From Trichoplax sp. H2 (Eukaryota; Placozoa; Uniplacotomia; Trichoplacea), in contig NOWV01000002.1 in assembly GCA_003344405.1 (NCBI GenBank), positions 930,001 to 994,000 on the forward strand: 64,000 nucleotides of DNA. The letters run 5' to 3'. Below are positions 45,918 to 58,464 of this stretch, one piece after another. How positions within the stretch are numbered: position 1 is the first letter of the stretch; every line of letters starts with the position of its first letter. Position numbers and translations under genes: made by a program. Below the pieces are notes generated by a model. That model was not told the DNA's origin and ran no database searches. It saw only the letters and a list, made by a program, of their open reading frames with translations.

Positions 45918-47283
45918 TTTTTGCTCTTTTTAATTAATTTAAAAAGTGGATGTACGTACTACTTCTTGAAAATTTTCTAGCGATACAACTAGAGTAAAAA
46001 ATTGTATTTTTCAACAGAAAATTTTACGCCTTTACCAATAAATAGAAAGCGATTACAATATTCTAGGCTAGATGCTCGTGACCGCCTATCGTAACCACTA
46101 TCCTCCAACCGCGATGGACTGTGAACTGGAAACCCGGAAACACTATAGATTTAATAGATTTAAAATTCCAATCAGTACCCGTATACGCGAATCAGAATGG
46201 AAAGTAAATGATGGTACCCTAACAACTACAGCGTGTCAGAAGACTGTAATTAATTCTTTATGCAGTATTATTGGGTGTCAAAGTGCGATTGTACAGTAAG
46301 TTACTATAGTCAGTAAACTTACCCGTTAATTAATAACTAATTAATTAACCTGTTTATCAACTGCTCCAACTCTAGTGGAAAGGATTTTTCACCCGCTCTA
46401 GACGCCTACAGTATTGCACTGTACAGTCAGTACAGTACAGTACAGTACACTTCTACTGTAATGTACTGTACTGTACAGTACTGTACACTGTACCGTTAAC
46501 TATTTATTCATCTCTGTGTACTGTAGAGTGCCTAGTTTTCTTCTGTCGCACTCATCAGGTGTAGAGTCTGTAGTCTGACGACGGTAAGCACTTTTTCCTT
46601 TCATTCACTACTACATTTCAGCACTGTACTGTACGTTACTGTATTGCAGCTGTGCTATGCCATGGACTACTAAAAAAACGGAATTTTGGTAGTCTACTAT
46701 GGCTGTGCTATATGTACTGTATTGCTTAGAGTCGTCGCTTTAGTGAAAGTTATAAGGATCTTTCTATGTCAACTACTGTCCTTTCAAAGCAAACTGTTGC
46801 ATTCATACTGCTGGCGTCATCTATAAAGAATAGGATGCACCGCACTGTAGCCAATAAACCCCTCCAAAAAGTTTTAAGTAAATTTCGAAGTCACAACTTT
46901 CTTTATTAATAAGTTTTTTAAGCGCTATATTTACTTATTTGCGTTAATGAAATACATGAAATGGGGTTTTTGCAATTGTCTAGTAAAGCACTCATAAATA
47001 ATAACTACAAATAATTACATTAATCTGTAATTATGAGATTTACAGTGCTATTTCTTGTTATATAATGTTCAACTAAATGAATAAAATACATAGATGTGTC
47101 TTCAATCTTTAAAAGCTAATTCAAAATCGTCAAAGCTGAAGCCTCGGTAGTTCCAGGGCAAACAGTTAAATATATATAAGTAATATATAAACTCGTACAG
47201 AAACCGTACAATATTGTCAAATAAGTGCGATTCACGTTAGGTTATATATGCATTGTAATCTCTTTAGGATTCGATAGTTTCCT
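45918..47283. other. Spacer between PSAT1 3' end and FER 5' end
   Basis: 1.37 kb between two minus-strand genes, so it holds the FER promoter and the PSAT1 3' UTR. It contains a GTACA/GTACT cluster at 46418-46495. A 75-codon plus-strand frame at 46072-46299 has no recognisable features. Confidence 0.55.
46418..46495. repeat. GTACA/GTACT self-complementary pentamer cluster
   Basis: About 75 bp of overlapping GTACA and GTACT units, switching orientation in the middle (CAGTACAGTACAGTAC, a short spacer, then TGTACTGTACTGTACAGTAC). Because GTACA and TGTAC are complementary, the tract can fold on itself. Confidence 0.8.
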
Positions 47284-50200
47284 TTATTTACGATATTTTT
47301 GTTGAAATTGCTTCATAAAGTCGACCAGTTGTTCCGTTTCTTCCACAGATACCGCATTGTACAGCGATGCTCTGATACCACCAACAGAACTGAAAGAAGA
47401 TAAATCAATACTTGTTAGTATACATATCCGTAACGCTCTGCACTGATCATCGAAAGTAATTCGGATCAAAGTTATTCTTAAGAATTACCGGTGTCCTTTG
47501 AGATGCATAAATTTACGCTCTCCGGCTTCTTTTAGGAACTTCTTTTCTAATTCGTCATCGCCATTCTCAGATCCAATCCTAAATGGAACATTCATCCTAG
47601 AGCGATCTTTCTTACAAACAGGTGCTCTATGAAAATAGTCCATATATGACATTCTTTAATTCACATGTGAGTCCTTCACAAAATCATTTATATATAAGAG
47701 TACTTACACGTAAAACCCATCCGAATTGTCAATGACATTGTAAACCTTGCTAGCCTTCAATGCACTTCTTTCACTCATGGCTTTGGCTCCACCCTTCGAT
47801 ACAATCCATTGGAATACCATGCCCATAATGTAGATACTGTAAGTTGGAGGAGTGTTATAAAGTGAATTCATTCCAGCCGTAACTTTATAATCCATAACAA
47901 TAGGGCAATAGGAACGTGCATTTCCAATCAAATCCTCACGAACTACAAATGTTTTCAATGAGTAAGATAACACTTTAGGCAATGCTGTTGATCTACAGTA
48001 CTCCAATTACAAACAATGTAGGGATTACGTTCATGTGCAATAGTTGATTATAAACTTACCGATAACAATGGTGACGCCAGCACATCCAACATTTTTTTGC
48101 GCTCCAGCATAAATCAATCCGAACTAGAAGATTAAACTCAATTAGCTAGGAGAAAAATAACTAAGTACTGATAATAACAACTACATTACCTTGGAAACAT
48201 CAATTTCTTTTGAGAGAATATTCGACGACATGTCACATACAAGTGGTACACCCTTGGTGTCAGGAATATCATGGTATTCGACACCTGCACATACATAATT
48301 AAATTAGAACTGAATAGTAAACATAAAAACTCAATAATGTATCTTCTATACTTTCGTTTATTCGCAGAATGAATGACGAAATCTAAATATCACAGTTTCA
48401 CATCGATCGGCTTTGTTTCAATCATGCAAATCGTTGTCACAAAAGTCACTTAAAAACTATCCGATGATGCACACTGGAAACGAAGAAATCGTCAAACACG
48501 CTCTAAATAGTTCTACCTAATACATTACACGGCACATCAACGTAACAATATACAATTACGGTAAACTAATATGAAGAACATTGCTAAATATACGTACATA
48601 TATCACAATATTAAAATCGTTTATCAGCCGCTCTCTTAGTATAGTACAATAATAAATGTAACTTTAGGTAACTCGAGATGTTACTGGTAAATTTGAATTA
48701 TAGTATAGTAGAATGCAGGCAAGAGTTGCAGGAAAAAATTGTACTTGCTGAATTGAACGGCTGATAAAAGCTCTCTAACTTAACTACTGTATTGCAGTTA
48801 TAGAAAGAGCATCTTTACCGCATAAAGTAGCTTTAGTTAATAAACATGTGCTACTGTATTTGTGAATTAGGTACATAAAGCGATATTTCGGAAAGGAGAT
48901 TAAATTATGCGTTAAAGATGCCTTTCATAAAATATAGTACGCTTCAGCTCGCAAGCTTGTGCGTAGAACTTTATAGTACCGTACAGTAACGTATTATAAC
49001 ATACATGATAACTTTACTATAGCATACTCTAGTAACCTTTAGACGCATTTACTATTACGTTTCTGGCTGAGCTGAACGCTCCCAAAAAGACTGGGTACAT
49101 TACAAGCACCCGATTTCATCAAGCTAAAGGCGCAACAGAGGTCAATAAACGGCAACAATATGTAAGACATGACAATTAACAATAAAAAGAAACAGCTATG
49201 TATTATGTATCGCTGCCACTGTGAACTTGAGTTATTCCTCTCATAAATCATCCATTCTAAGTGCTGTTTAACCTTTTACGTAATCTAGCGTAATCTATGA
49301 CTAAGGCAAACAGGTATAAGAGCATTCAAGGCATCACAGCAACAGCGAAAAGATTTTCATGCCAAGCGACAGACACCAAAAATAGAAAATGGGTAAGGGA
49401 TCTGGTCCGGCACTTCAATGCAACCGGAAATTATCTGATCACTACCAAGCAGTTAAGTTTTAACGCGTGCGAAGACTATGGACAAGCGTATCAGAAATAA
49501 AGTGTCGGGAATACTGTACTTCTTAAAAACAAATTCATGAATGAAAGAATGCAAGCAAGCATAAGATGGTCTAGAGATAAGTGATTAAACGAGCATGCTA
49601 AATTACTGATGAATCATAGCGACGATGCGAATATACGTAAAATCGAGGGGTATCAACGAGGTTGCACGTCACGTTCGTTACAAATGCAGCGTCGGCGACG
49701 AGTTTATACGGCATAAAGAAAGCATACACCTAATTATATCGAATTGACGAGGGAAATATTTTACCGACAACGATTTTCTCTAATGATCATATCATAAATA
49801 TGTAAATGCGGCGTAGATTTGTAGATGGGTGAATGTTTGAACTTCTCTTTTCTAAAGTTACAGCGATACGGCCATGATAAATTTTACTGTAAACCATCGT
49901 ACGACATAAAATTATGATAAAATAATGTAAACAGCGCTTTAACGGAACGGACAATGAATATCTACACAGACAGTGTAAAAACACCAACTATTTCATTGAT
50001 GCAATGACAATCAGGATGAATTGGTATTTAAGTTCGGAAATTTTGACTGAGATTGAGACAAAACCCAAAACATTAAAGGGAAGACTAATCAGTTTTTGGC
50101 CATTTAAGGATAGGAACTAAGTAATAGATCGTAATTTTGGACCAATATTCAATTCGAATGGCAATAACTCGACAGAGATAAAGTATTACGATCAGAGAAC

Positions 50201-52007
50201 ATAGTGTATAGTATAATACTTTAGGCACAAAATCAGTACCGTAGTACTTACCGTGAATAGTCTCATTAGCGCAGATATAGACATAGGAAGCCTCAGGGTT
50301 CAAATTCCATTCAGAAAAGTTAGGAATACCTATAAGTAAAAGATTATGCTATACGTGCTTGTTTCGCTCGAAGCATAATTTCATGTTGGAAAGATTTAAC
50401 TAACCAGAATACTTTTTAGTCTTGGGGATCACACGATTCACAGTACCAAACTTTTCGGCTTCAATAGCAGCCTTTGCAGACCAACTACCAGTGACAACGT
50501 AGTCTGCACAACCTCCTAGTATTATTTTAAGTAATTTTAAGATTATTTTCGATTATTTATTATCAAAAATTGAATGCATACACGGTAAAAACAAATGATA
50601 AGAAAAGTACAATTTATTGAATTCTACAACTCTATTTTAATTTAACACTGTACTGTACAGTGTACGATTTTACAATTGATAACAAAACAAAGTGCAGGCT
50701 AATGAAAACATACGTTGTGATCGGTCATGATCAACACCTTATGAGTTACCATTTTTTAAAGTAAAGTATTATACGGTCGGCACGTACTGGACCGTACTGT
50801 TCGATGATTAAAAATACGGCCGGATAAACAAATATGTGATCAAAAACAAAATATCAGAGTACAGTACAGTATTGCATCACTACTTTACGTCAAGTACTGT
50901 ACAGTATGCTGTCAAGAATGAAGATGATTGTGTACTTTACACTATGATCGGGGTACATTGGTACTGTGTATCCAGCAGCGAACTGTTTGTCCTCAATTGT
51001 TAAAGAGTTAAAAACAGCAAGCTGGCGGCGCGGCGGGTACATAGAGTGAAAAACATCAACGATGGTAGAGTACAGTACAGCACGATACGTGTCCAGTACT
51101 GGGCATGAATGATCCATATTTCGTAATCTTTGGTATCGTACTGTACACTGCCGTAAATAGTTTACTGTACTGTACTGTATAACGTTATTAACAGGGACTA
51201 CTACTGTAATGGCTGTTATTACTACTCTACTCTATATACACATCATATTATACAGTACTTTACTGTACTGTACCAGTGTACATTGGCGTATATGGATCAA
51301 ACGTAGTAATAATGGAATGTTGTCATACCTTCCTTCATTAAGTTCAATGGAACAGATGCAAATTGACCTGTGCCACCTCCTTGCATGAACAGGACTTTGT
51401 AATTATCTGGGATGTTACTGAAACACCAAGAAGAACAAATGAGTTCTAATGAACGAAAGTAACTGTAGATATTGTATCATCGTACGAGGAGGAACGTCAA
51501 CTTACAGCAACTGTCTTAAATTCTGTTCAGCTTCATTGATAACCTTCGCAAAGTCAGCAGATCTGTGGCTTAGTTCTAAATTACAGAAAATAACATTTAA
51601 CATACATACGTACAGTCGTTCTTTAATCTTATCTCGCTTCATTTCAAAATCGATGCCACACTCAGTATATACAGTACTGTACTGTAAGCGGATCATACGT
51701 TACATAACATACTGTATAAACTACATGAAATGACGGGAATCTAAAGTAAAAAAGGGTAAAAACTAACCCATGACGCTCACACCGGTGCCACCAAAATCAA
51801 CGAGTTCTTCTTGAGCCTTCTTTAAGACCTACGCAAGAGTAAAATGAGTTATAAATTGATCATTAAGAATAAGAATATTACAGTTACCATACAGAAATTT
51901 GTTCATAAAATAAAAACTTCTAGACTGGTTGCATTAGCTAAAATGCTAACCTCTTCAGGTATTTTGGCTGGACCAGGAGCAAAATTGATAACCTTAGTAT
52001 TCGACAT
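47284..52007 (-). CDS. PSAT1: Phosphoserine aminotransferase
   Basis: PLP enzyme of the phosphorylated serine pathway: 3-phosphohydroxypyruvate plus glutamate to phosphoserine plus 2-oxoglutarate; cytosolic homodimer. Eleven in-phase exons: 52007-51951, 51828-51768, 51575-51506, 51417-51329, 50515-50405, 50329-50252, 48284-48190, 48123-48060, 47942-47708, 47626-47489, 47389-47284; 367 aa (human 370). Motifs in order: [85 protein letters not shown] (the Lys is the PLP Schiff-base residue), [41 protein letters not shown]. No catalytic residue looks altered. Intron 6 (48285-50251) is nearly 2 kb and holds a short plus-strand ORF of doubtful value at 49297-49500. Intron 4 (50516-51328) carries several GTACA/GTACT words. 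Confidence 0.97.
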
Positions 52008-52467
52008 TTTCAAGAGCGTGATAGTAAAAGTTTTCAAGAAATTACAAAAGTAAAAGCGTTGCTAAACGACAGGGTATTGACAATCACGAAGATCCTCCCA
52101 AACTTCAGTCACAATGACGACTAGAGTGAATCAGACTAGGAAAGATCACCCCTTTTATAGATTTCGATGTTGTCATGTGATATGTGATTCATTGTTATAA
52201 AGGTAACCTATCAAGATTTTGCCAACGTGCGTGCGCGCATGCTACAGAATAATAGGGGTCATACTTTTCATACCGTTCAGCCAATATGGGTAAAGTTCGC
52301 TATCACGTGCCGCGACTTGACGGTCAATGATCAATTTAACTTCCTTAAGTAAATTACGGTACAGTACAGTACTGTACAGTACCGTACAATGCGGCAATGA
52401 ATTATTCTGTACAGTACGGTATGTGTAAAACTTTAGTAGTTGTGCAATAGTGTACCGTATTACTAGT

Positions 52468-52498
52468 AGAGACCCTTTTTATTAGTCTAAGGGTCTCT
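52468..52498. repeat. Short hairpin in the inverted block
   Basis: AGAGACCCTT (from 52468) is followed after a ~11-base loop by AAGGGTCTCT (to 52498), a 10-bp perfect stem. The same hairpin lies at about 53415-53446 in copy B. Confidence 0.75.
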
Positions 52499-52654
52499 AG
52501 TGTACAGTATTAGGATTTACCAATCCCACTTTTGATCATTAACTGTATCTGCAGGGCTGGATACTAAATATTGCAGTGCTGTCTGTATCTGTTCCATCAC
52601 TGGTCATTTTAAAAATTACCAGACATCTCTTGATCATTACGAGATGTACTATAC

Positions 52655-52775
52655 AGTACAGTACTGTGGGTAATTCATATTTCGTACTGTACAGTAGCTT
52701 ACTGTAACTGTACAGTACAGTACAGTATTCGTACAATACTGTACAGTGTACTGTACACTGTACAGTACAGTACGG
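52655..52775. repeat. GTACA/GTACT cluster at the right border of the inverted block (copy A)
   Basis: Overlapping GTACA/GTACT pentamers with occasional CGGTAC or TTCGTAC interruptions, switching strand several times. Counterparts in copy B are at 53100-53215 and 53490-53570. Confidence 0.75.
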
Positions 52776-52999
52776 TAGTGACGCCTGTGACATCATGAAA
52801 AGGGGCTGGACTTGTAGATTATGTACAACTTTTGTGAGGTCAGTAGGTCAGTATTATTTCGCTACCAACCTATCACAGTCTTACTACCTGGTCACGCGGT
52901 GGTAATATTGAGTTCTGCGAAAATAATAATAATAATAAGCTGGAAAACAATTAACAAATATAATACTGGGCGGAAAGCACAACGAACAATATCATTGTT

Positions 53000-53019
53000 N
53001 NNNNNNNNNNNNNNNNNNN
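53000..53019. other. Assembly gap 1 (20 N)
   Basis: Run of 20 N. Copy A ends at its left edge and copy B begins at its right edge. Confidence 0.99.
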
Positions 53020-53789
53020 TCAGCCAATATGGGTAAAGTTCGCTATCACGTGCCGCGACTTGACGGTCAATGATCAATTTAACTTCCTTAAGTAAATTAC
53101 GGTACAGTACAGTACAGTACCGTACAGTACAATGCGGCAATGAATTATTGTGTACAGTACTGTACAGTACAGTACAGTACTGTATGTACAGTACGGTACA
53201 TTACTGTTTAGTACATTTACAGTACTGTAAGCTACAGTACGAAATATGAATTACCCACAGTACTGTACATCTCGTAATGATCAAGAGATGTCTGGTAATT
53301 TTTAAAATGACCAGTGATGGAACAGATACGGACAGTACTGCAATATTTAGTATCCAACCCTGCAGATACATTTAATGATCAAAAGTGGGATTGGTAAATC
53401 CTAATACTGTACTCTAGAGACCCTTAGACTAATAAAAAGGGTCTCTACTATACGGTACACTATTGCACAACTACTAAAGTTTTACACATACTGTACTGTA
53501 CAGTACTGTACAGTATTCGTACAGTACAGTATTCGTACAGTACAGTACTGTACTGTACAGTACGGTAGTGACGCCTGTGACATCATGAAAAGGGGCAGGA
53601 CTTGTAGATCATGTGCAACTTTTGTGAGGTCAGTAGGTCAGTATTATTTCGCTACCAACCTATCACAGTCTTACTACCTGGTCACGCGGTGGTAATATTG
53701 AGTTCTGCGAAAATAATAATAATAATAAGCTGGAAAACAATTAACAAATATAATACTGGGCGGAAAGCACAACGAACAATATCATTGTT
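53020..53789 (+). repeat. Gap-flanking duplication, copy B (right of gap 1)
   Basis: Second copy of 52277-52999, in direct orientation at both ends (CAGCCAATATGGG at the left; GACATCATGAAAAGGGGC through ATCATTGTT at the right). Its middle, 53222-53491, runs as the reverse complement of copy A. For instance, copy A's ACCAGACATCTCTTGATCAT reads ATGATCAAGAGATGTCTGGT here. Confidence 0.85.
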
Positions 53790-53899
53790 CGAAGTCTAAT
53801 GACCAATAAACCAATAACCATGTCTGTACAGACAGTACAGTACAAAGGAGGGGTCAATGGTCAATTGGTCATTAGTCATTCTCAAAGCTCAATGTTACT

Positions 53900-54165
53900 T
53901 TGTATGACTCAGTGCGTACAGTACCGTATTGAACCCTACAGTAGACTATTACAGTACTGTACAGTACAATGTACTGTACATAGTACAGTACTGTACTGTA
54001 CTGTATAATTAATTATATTATTAGTAGCCTTTGTTTGATAGCCTTTGTTTGAAGCAAGCAAGGCAAACTATACAGTACTTGGACTGTACTGTACGGTACA
54101 GTACTGTACTGTACTGTACAATGTACAGTGTACAGTAGTTGGTGTACTGTACTGTACTGTAATGA
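53900..54165. repeat. GTACA/GTACT cluster
   Basis: Several stretches of alternating GTACA and GTACT pentamers around 53905-54005 and 54070-54160, separated by a short unique segment near 54020 in which AGCCTTTGTTTGA is tandemly duplicated. Confidence 0.75.
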
Positions 54166-55320
54166 AACCTGAAAGCTTATTTATTTTTACAAGTCCATAG
54201 TCCAGGCTCAGAGGCCAGGCCGCGGCAGCTGTCCACTATGCCAGATCCTTATGCTACCATCACATATGCACATTAACTAAAGCAAATCTTATTCGTCTTT
54301 ATTCGTATTTACAATCACAGTTGTGGTTGGAAAAAATTTCGATGACTTCCTCGATGGCTTCACAGTTCATAGTCCAGTAAATCCCACGGATAGTTGTTTG
54401 CCCGAAGGTCACTTTACTTTAGGCTTGTGGGCGATTAAAAATAAAAAACAAATAACAATAATCATATATTACACTACAAATATATATACAGTACAATATA
54501 CCCGCATCAAAAATAATGTAAAGGTTATTTTCTTTTTATTCTTCAAGTACTGTATACAGTGTATATACTGTATAGATATATACAGTATATTTGCGCAAGT
54601 ACCGCAGATTAACTTGTTTGGAAATGAGTGGCATACGCTGGGCGTGTACGTGTATATCATGTACTGTATATCAACAAGTAGAGAGAATGTCAAGGAAAAG
54701 AGAGAAAAGGAGTAAAAGTACGTATACAGTTGTAGCAACACACCGACAAGTGACAATTTATGCAGATATGTCATCGCGACGTAAATTTCTTGATCGTAAA
54801 GTTCCCCTCATAAAATCAATTTAATTTACCTTTCTTCTTCCTTGACATTCTGGCTACCTATTGGCGTTTGATGCTAGATCATTCCTTAATATCAGCGTAC
54901 GATGACTAAGGATATACGAATACATTATAAAACTCTCGCAGTACTGTACTCCAGTACCGTATTAAATCCAAGCTGCTTAGAGAAATCGCTAGCTTAGTGA
55001 TCAGTTTTTTTTCTTAATTCTCAATTTAAATAATAAACTTAACAATTATATTTACTAGTGTTAATAGAACTATGAAGTAGCTTTGTAACTGATAGCCTAA
55101 TACGAGTATCATTATATACTGTAATTTCTCTGTATCATTAGAATACAGTCTTTGCATGAAATAAATGGCTTTAACCTTGGATTCGCGCCGTCACTTCTCC
55201 TTTACAGAAAATTAAAAAGATTCAAATCACTGTAAATCATGCTATTTCTGGCAATCTAGCATAATGGAACGGACGTGCGTTATTTTTAGTATGGCTGTTA
55301 TGATGCCTTGCCACAGAGAG

Positions 55321-55399
55321 TATAAAAGGAGCGAGCTCACAACGACTAGGGAGTTCCGAAATTCAGTAGTCATAAAGGCTAGTTAAGCAACACAATAAA
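55321..55399 (+). promoter_or_regulatory. TATA box followed by AATAAA after ~70 bp (LTR-like module)
   Basis: TATAAAAG at 55321-55328 and AATAAA at 55394-55399. A core promoter closely followed by a poly(A) signal is the arrangement of the U3-R part of an LTR, but I could not define TG/CA ends or a second LTR, and no reverse transcriptase is nearby. It could also be an ordinary TATA promoter. Confidence 0.35.
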
Positions 55400-56838
55400 T
55401 ATATAATAAACTAACTTTCTAGCTGAATACTTTTCGAGCAATTGATTACCTATACGTACCCCGCGTGTATTAGGATATTAGTTATTAGAGGAGTTGACCG
55501 TTCACAAAGAAGAAATTTGTGACAACGGCAAATACAGTTCTATATAGCAAATATGCTCAAACACACAAAGTTCAACGTGTGGGATCTCCCTGAGCGACAT
55601 ATGCTATGATTATTCAGTATTTCAGCGATAAACATCTCTAAATTCAGTAATTTCTCATGCGCTTTAAAAGTCTCTTTAACTGCCGTACGCTTTATTCTCA
55701 AAGCTTGGCAGCCGATATAGCTTACAGCATTTCCTTAACTTTCTAAAGATTTGACTGCGAATTACCATTCTGTAGTATCGAATACTTTGTATTTATCAAG
55801 ATACAGCTAGGTAGACGCGCTTATGGTTGCTATTGTGATTGATTTGGACAGGAAAACAATCCAATATTAGCTTTATGCATCTATCTATGTACTTTTAAAA
55901 AGAGTCGGTGACTTGCTCACACAGATTGTATCAGCATCGGAATGTAACTAGATTTGAAACACGCATTTTCAAATCAACGGAAGGATATTCAATTAGAATC
56001 AACACAAATAATTCCTGCCGTCCTGGCTGGATAATATACGTGTAAGATACGAATAAAAAGATATATTTGATGAATTGAATTGTGCGGCATTGAAATCATT
56101 GAGTTCTCTCTTTTCGTTAGTGTAATTTTATACCGGGTGCGATATTTAGTAATATAAACTTTTAAGCCATTTAAGGTTATACGAGTAAATAAGGAAATAA
56201 ATTAATGTTTGGTAAGCATTTTAATTCTCTCGACTTAGAAAAACTATACAACACATATGTCACCATATACGTACATTTGCTGCAGGAGTATGCCTTATCT
56301 CCTGGATTATACTAGATGATACTCAAATATGATGTTGCATGCAGGCAAGTTGCCATGTGCACGAAAAGTATTGTAACTAGAAATAGAAATTAACGTAGAT
56401 GCTACAATAACAAGATGAAGATTAATGTGGTACGGTATAAAGTAACTATCTACTTCCTTATATTGGTATTACATTCCAAGAACTAGATCACTAATCCCGT
56501 GGAACTTTCTAAACCATTAGTTGTGTTAACTTGTGTTACTAATATGAAGTGAATAGTGAATTAAGTCAATTGTTCAGTTACATAAGAGCATTCATTACTT
56601 CCGTATTAATATGATAGCGATTATAAGTATCTAGATTTCGATACATCCTACTCTAGTCCAGCTAATTAATATAATTATACGCCTAAATAAATAAAAAAAT
56701 CACTCAATGAAAGCCTAATTAAATTCATTAGATTTGTACAGTAAAAATGTCTCCAAGTTAATACGGATATTGATTAAACGTAATTGCAGCAGTTCTGGTT
56801 TAAAAATGTGCTAGTAGTATGGAGTAAAGAAGTCTGTG

Positions 56839-57456
56839 ACGTAGATTAGTTGGTTGTACAGTAATTAAATGAAGCAATTGTAGATTATTTCTGGTATAAT
56901 GAAGTGTATGGCATATTACAGATTTGCTTTATTTCCAATAACTCAAATTTTCAGTGAGCAGATTATGAATTCTAGAGGTTAAAAACCCATCCATTACAAT
57001 ATGACAGAACTTTGATTTCTTGTTAAATTTCATTTCATTACATACAGTACAATATTACAATCTAAGCAGCAAACATACAGCCTTGTAATCTACTTTTAGG
57101 GCAACACTGCAGCTTACATCATTAAACTATCTGGTATATGGGACGAATCGCTCATATCGTACAAGTAAAATACTATTACCTATTATTTTCAAGTCTTTAT
57201 AGAAAAACTGGTACTATATTAGTAAATCTATGCCCAATTAGATGATAACATCAGGATCAAGTTAAAGAAGCGGCACTTGTACCGCATTCTATTACCTGAG
57301 ACGATAAATGTTTACTATCGTACTAATATCATTGTAGATGTAATCATTAGCATATTATTCACGAAAAAGCTAAATTAACATTACAATTAGCTTTTTATTT
57401 ACTTAGTGCAATACTATAGAGCTTATTCAATTCTATTCTTTTAATGATCTGAAACT
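56839..57456 (+). repeat. Gap-flanking duplication, copy 1 (left of gap 2)
   Basis: 618 bp starting ACGTAGATTAGTTGG and ending AATGATCTGAAACT at the gap edge; copy 2 is 57657-58251 with almost the same sequence. Copy 1 carries about 23 extra bases near 57103-57125 (contains GGGCAACACTGCAGC). Confidence 0.9.
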
Positions 57457-57476
57457 NNNNNNNNNNNNNNNNNNNN
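57457..57476. other. Assembly gap 2 (20 N)
   Basis: Run of 20 N immediately after duplication copy 1. Confidence 0.99.
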
Positions 57477-57656
57477 CTACAGCCATATTAGTAACTCAAC
57501 AGCTTACTGTATATAGTCATCTGTACTCTAGCATAGAGTCTCTACCACTACAGTCTATAGTTACAGCTACCAAATATCTCTTAGGATAAATATCTACCGT
57601 ACATTATACTACACATGGCTAACAGTCTACAATCACAATACTAAGTTACATTACAA
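57477..57656. other. Segment between gap 2 and duplication copy 2
   Basis: 180 bp present only between the copies. It abuts the copy at ACGTAG, where the other copy is preceded by unrelated sequence. It could be the end of an insertion present on one haplotype, or unique flank from a misjoined contig. Confidence 0.5.
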
Positions 57657-58251
57657 ACGTAGATTAGTTGGTTGTACAGTAATTAAATGAAGCAATTGTA
57701 GATTATTTCTGGTATAATGAAGTGTATGGCATATTACAGATTTGCTTTATTTCCAATAACTCAAATTTTCAGTGAGCAGATTATGAATTCTAGAGGTTAA
57801 AAACCCATCCATTACAATATGACAGAACTTTGATTTCTTGTTAAATTTCATTTCATTACATACAGTACAATATTACAATCTAAGCAGCAAACATACAGCC
57901 TTGTAATCTACTATCATTAAACTATCTGGTATATGGGACGAATCGCTCATATCGTACAAGTAAAATACTATTACCTATTATTTTCAAGTCTTTATAGAAA
58001 AACTGGTACTATATTAGTAAATCTATGCCCAATTAGATGATAACATCAGGATCAAGTTAAAGAAGCGGCACTTGTACCGCATTCTATTACCTGAGACGAT
58101 AAATGTTTACTATCGTACTAATATCATTGTAGATGTAATCATTAGCATATTATTCACGAAAAAGCTAAATTAACATTACAATTAGCTTTTTATTTACTTA
58201 GTGCAATACTATAGAGCTTATTCAATTCTATTCTTTTAATGATCTGAAACT
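57657..58251 (+). repeat. Gap-flanking duplication, copy 2 (right of gap 2)
   Basis: 595-bp near-identical repeat of 56839-57456. It ends at the base that abuts the gap in copy 1, after which unique sequence continues toward the F-BAR-like gene. Confidence 0.9.
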
Positions 58252-58464
58252 CCCTAGGTAGCGGTCCTTTAGAGATCATTTCGCCTTAAGCTGCGTAATG
58301 GGAGAACAAATACTACCAAAGTAGCGCATACTAGTTGTTAATTCTTACTAAGTTGAAGCTATCGAAGGGTGTGAGATCGTAAATACACTTAGAGGTGCAA
58401 GTTCAGAAAGCCTCTGTTAGAAAACGGAAATCAACTCAAATTCTACTCTACTTCTGCTCTAATC

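Larger units (their letters stand above)
52277..52999 (+). repeat. Gap-flanking duplication, copy A (left of gap 1)
   Basis: Starts TCAGCCAATATGGGTAAAG and ends AATATCATTGTT at the gap edge. Copy B (53020-53789) has the same left and right flanks in the same orientation, but the block 52420-52706 is inverted relative to copy B's 53222-53491. GTACA/GTACT tracts border the inverted block on both sides. Confidence 0.85.
52008..58464. other. Repeat-rich spacer between PSAT1 and the F-BAR-like gene
   Basis: 6.5 kb between divergent genes, with two assembly gaps, two pairs of gap-flanking duplications, GTACA/GTACT clusters and one TATA/AATAAA module, all listed separately. 54180-54300 is a short GC-rich patch. 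Open frames here are low-complexity or repeat-derived; I support no protein gene. Confidence 0.55.

Noticed and set aside
46072-46299. 75-codon plus-strand frame upstream of FER
   Set aside because: No homology that I recognise; sits in the promoter region of FER and next to the GTACA/GTACT tract.
49297-49500. 67-codon plus-strand frame in PSAT1 intron 6
   Set aside because: Has an ATG and a less AT-rich composition, but no known motif, splice partner or promoter; too short to support as a nested gene.
52821-53799. Similar 60-70-codon frames beginning MYNFCEV/MCNFCEV in both duplicated copies
   Set aside because: Their similarity comes only from the gap-flanking duplication. They overlap minus-strand frames, lack domain features and one runs into the N gap.
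54323-54715. 130-codon plus-strand open frame
   Set aside because: Starts at GTG rather than ATG, is rich in Ile/Tyr/Lys from AT-rich and GTATAC-like repeats, overlaps an equally long minus-strand frame and has no family motif.
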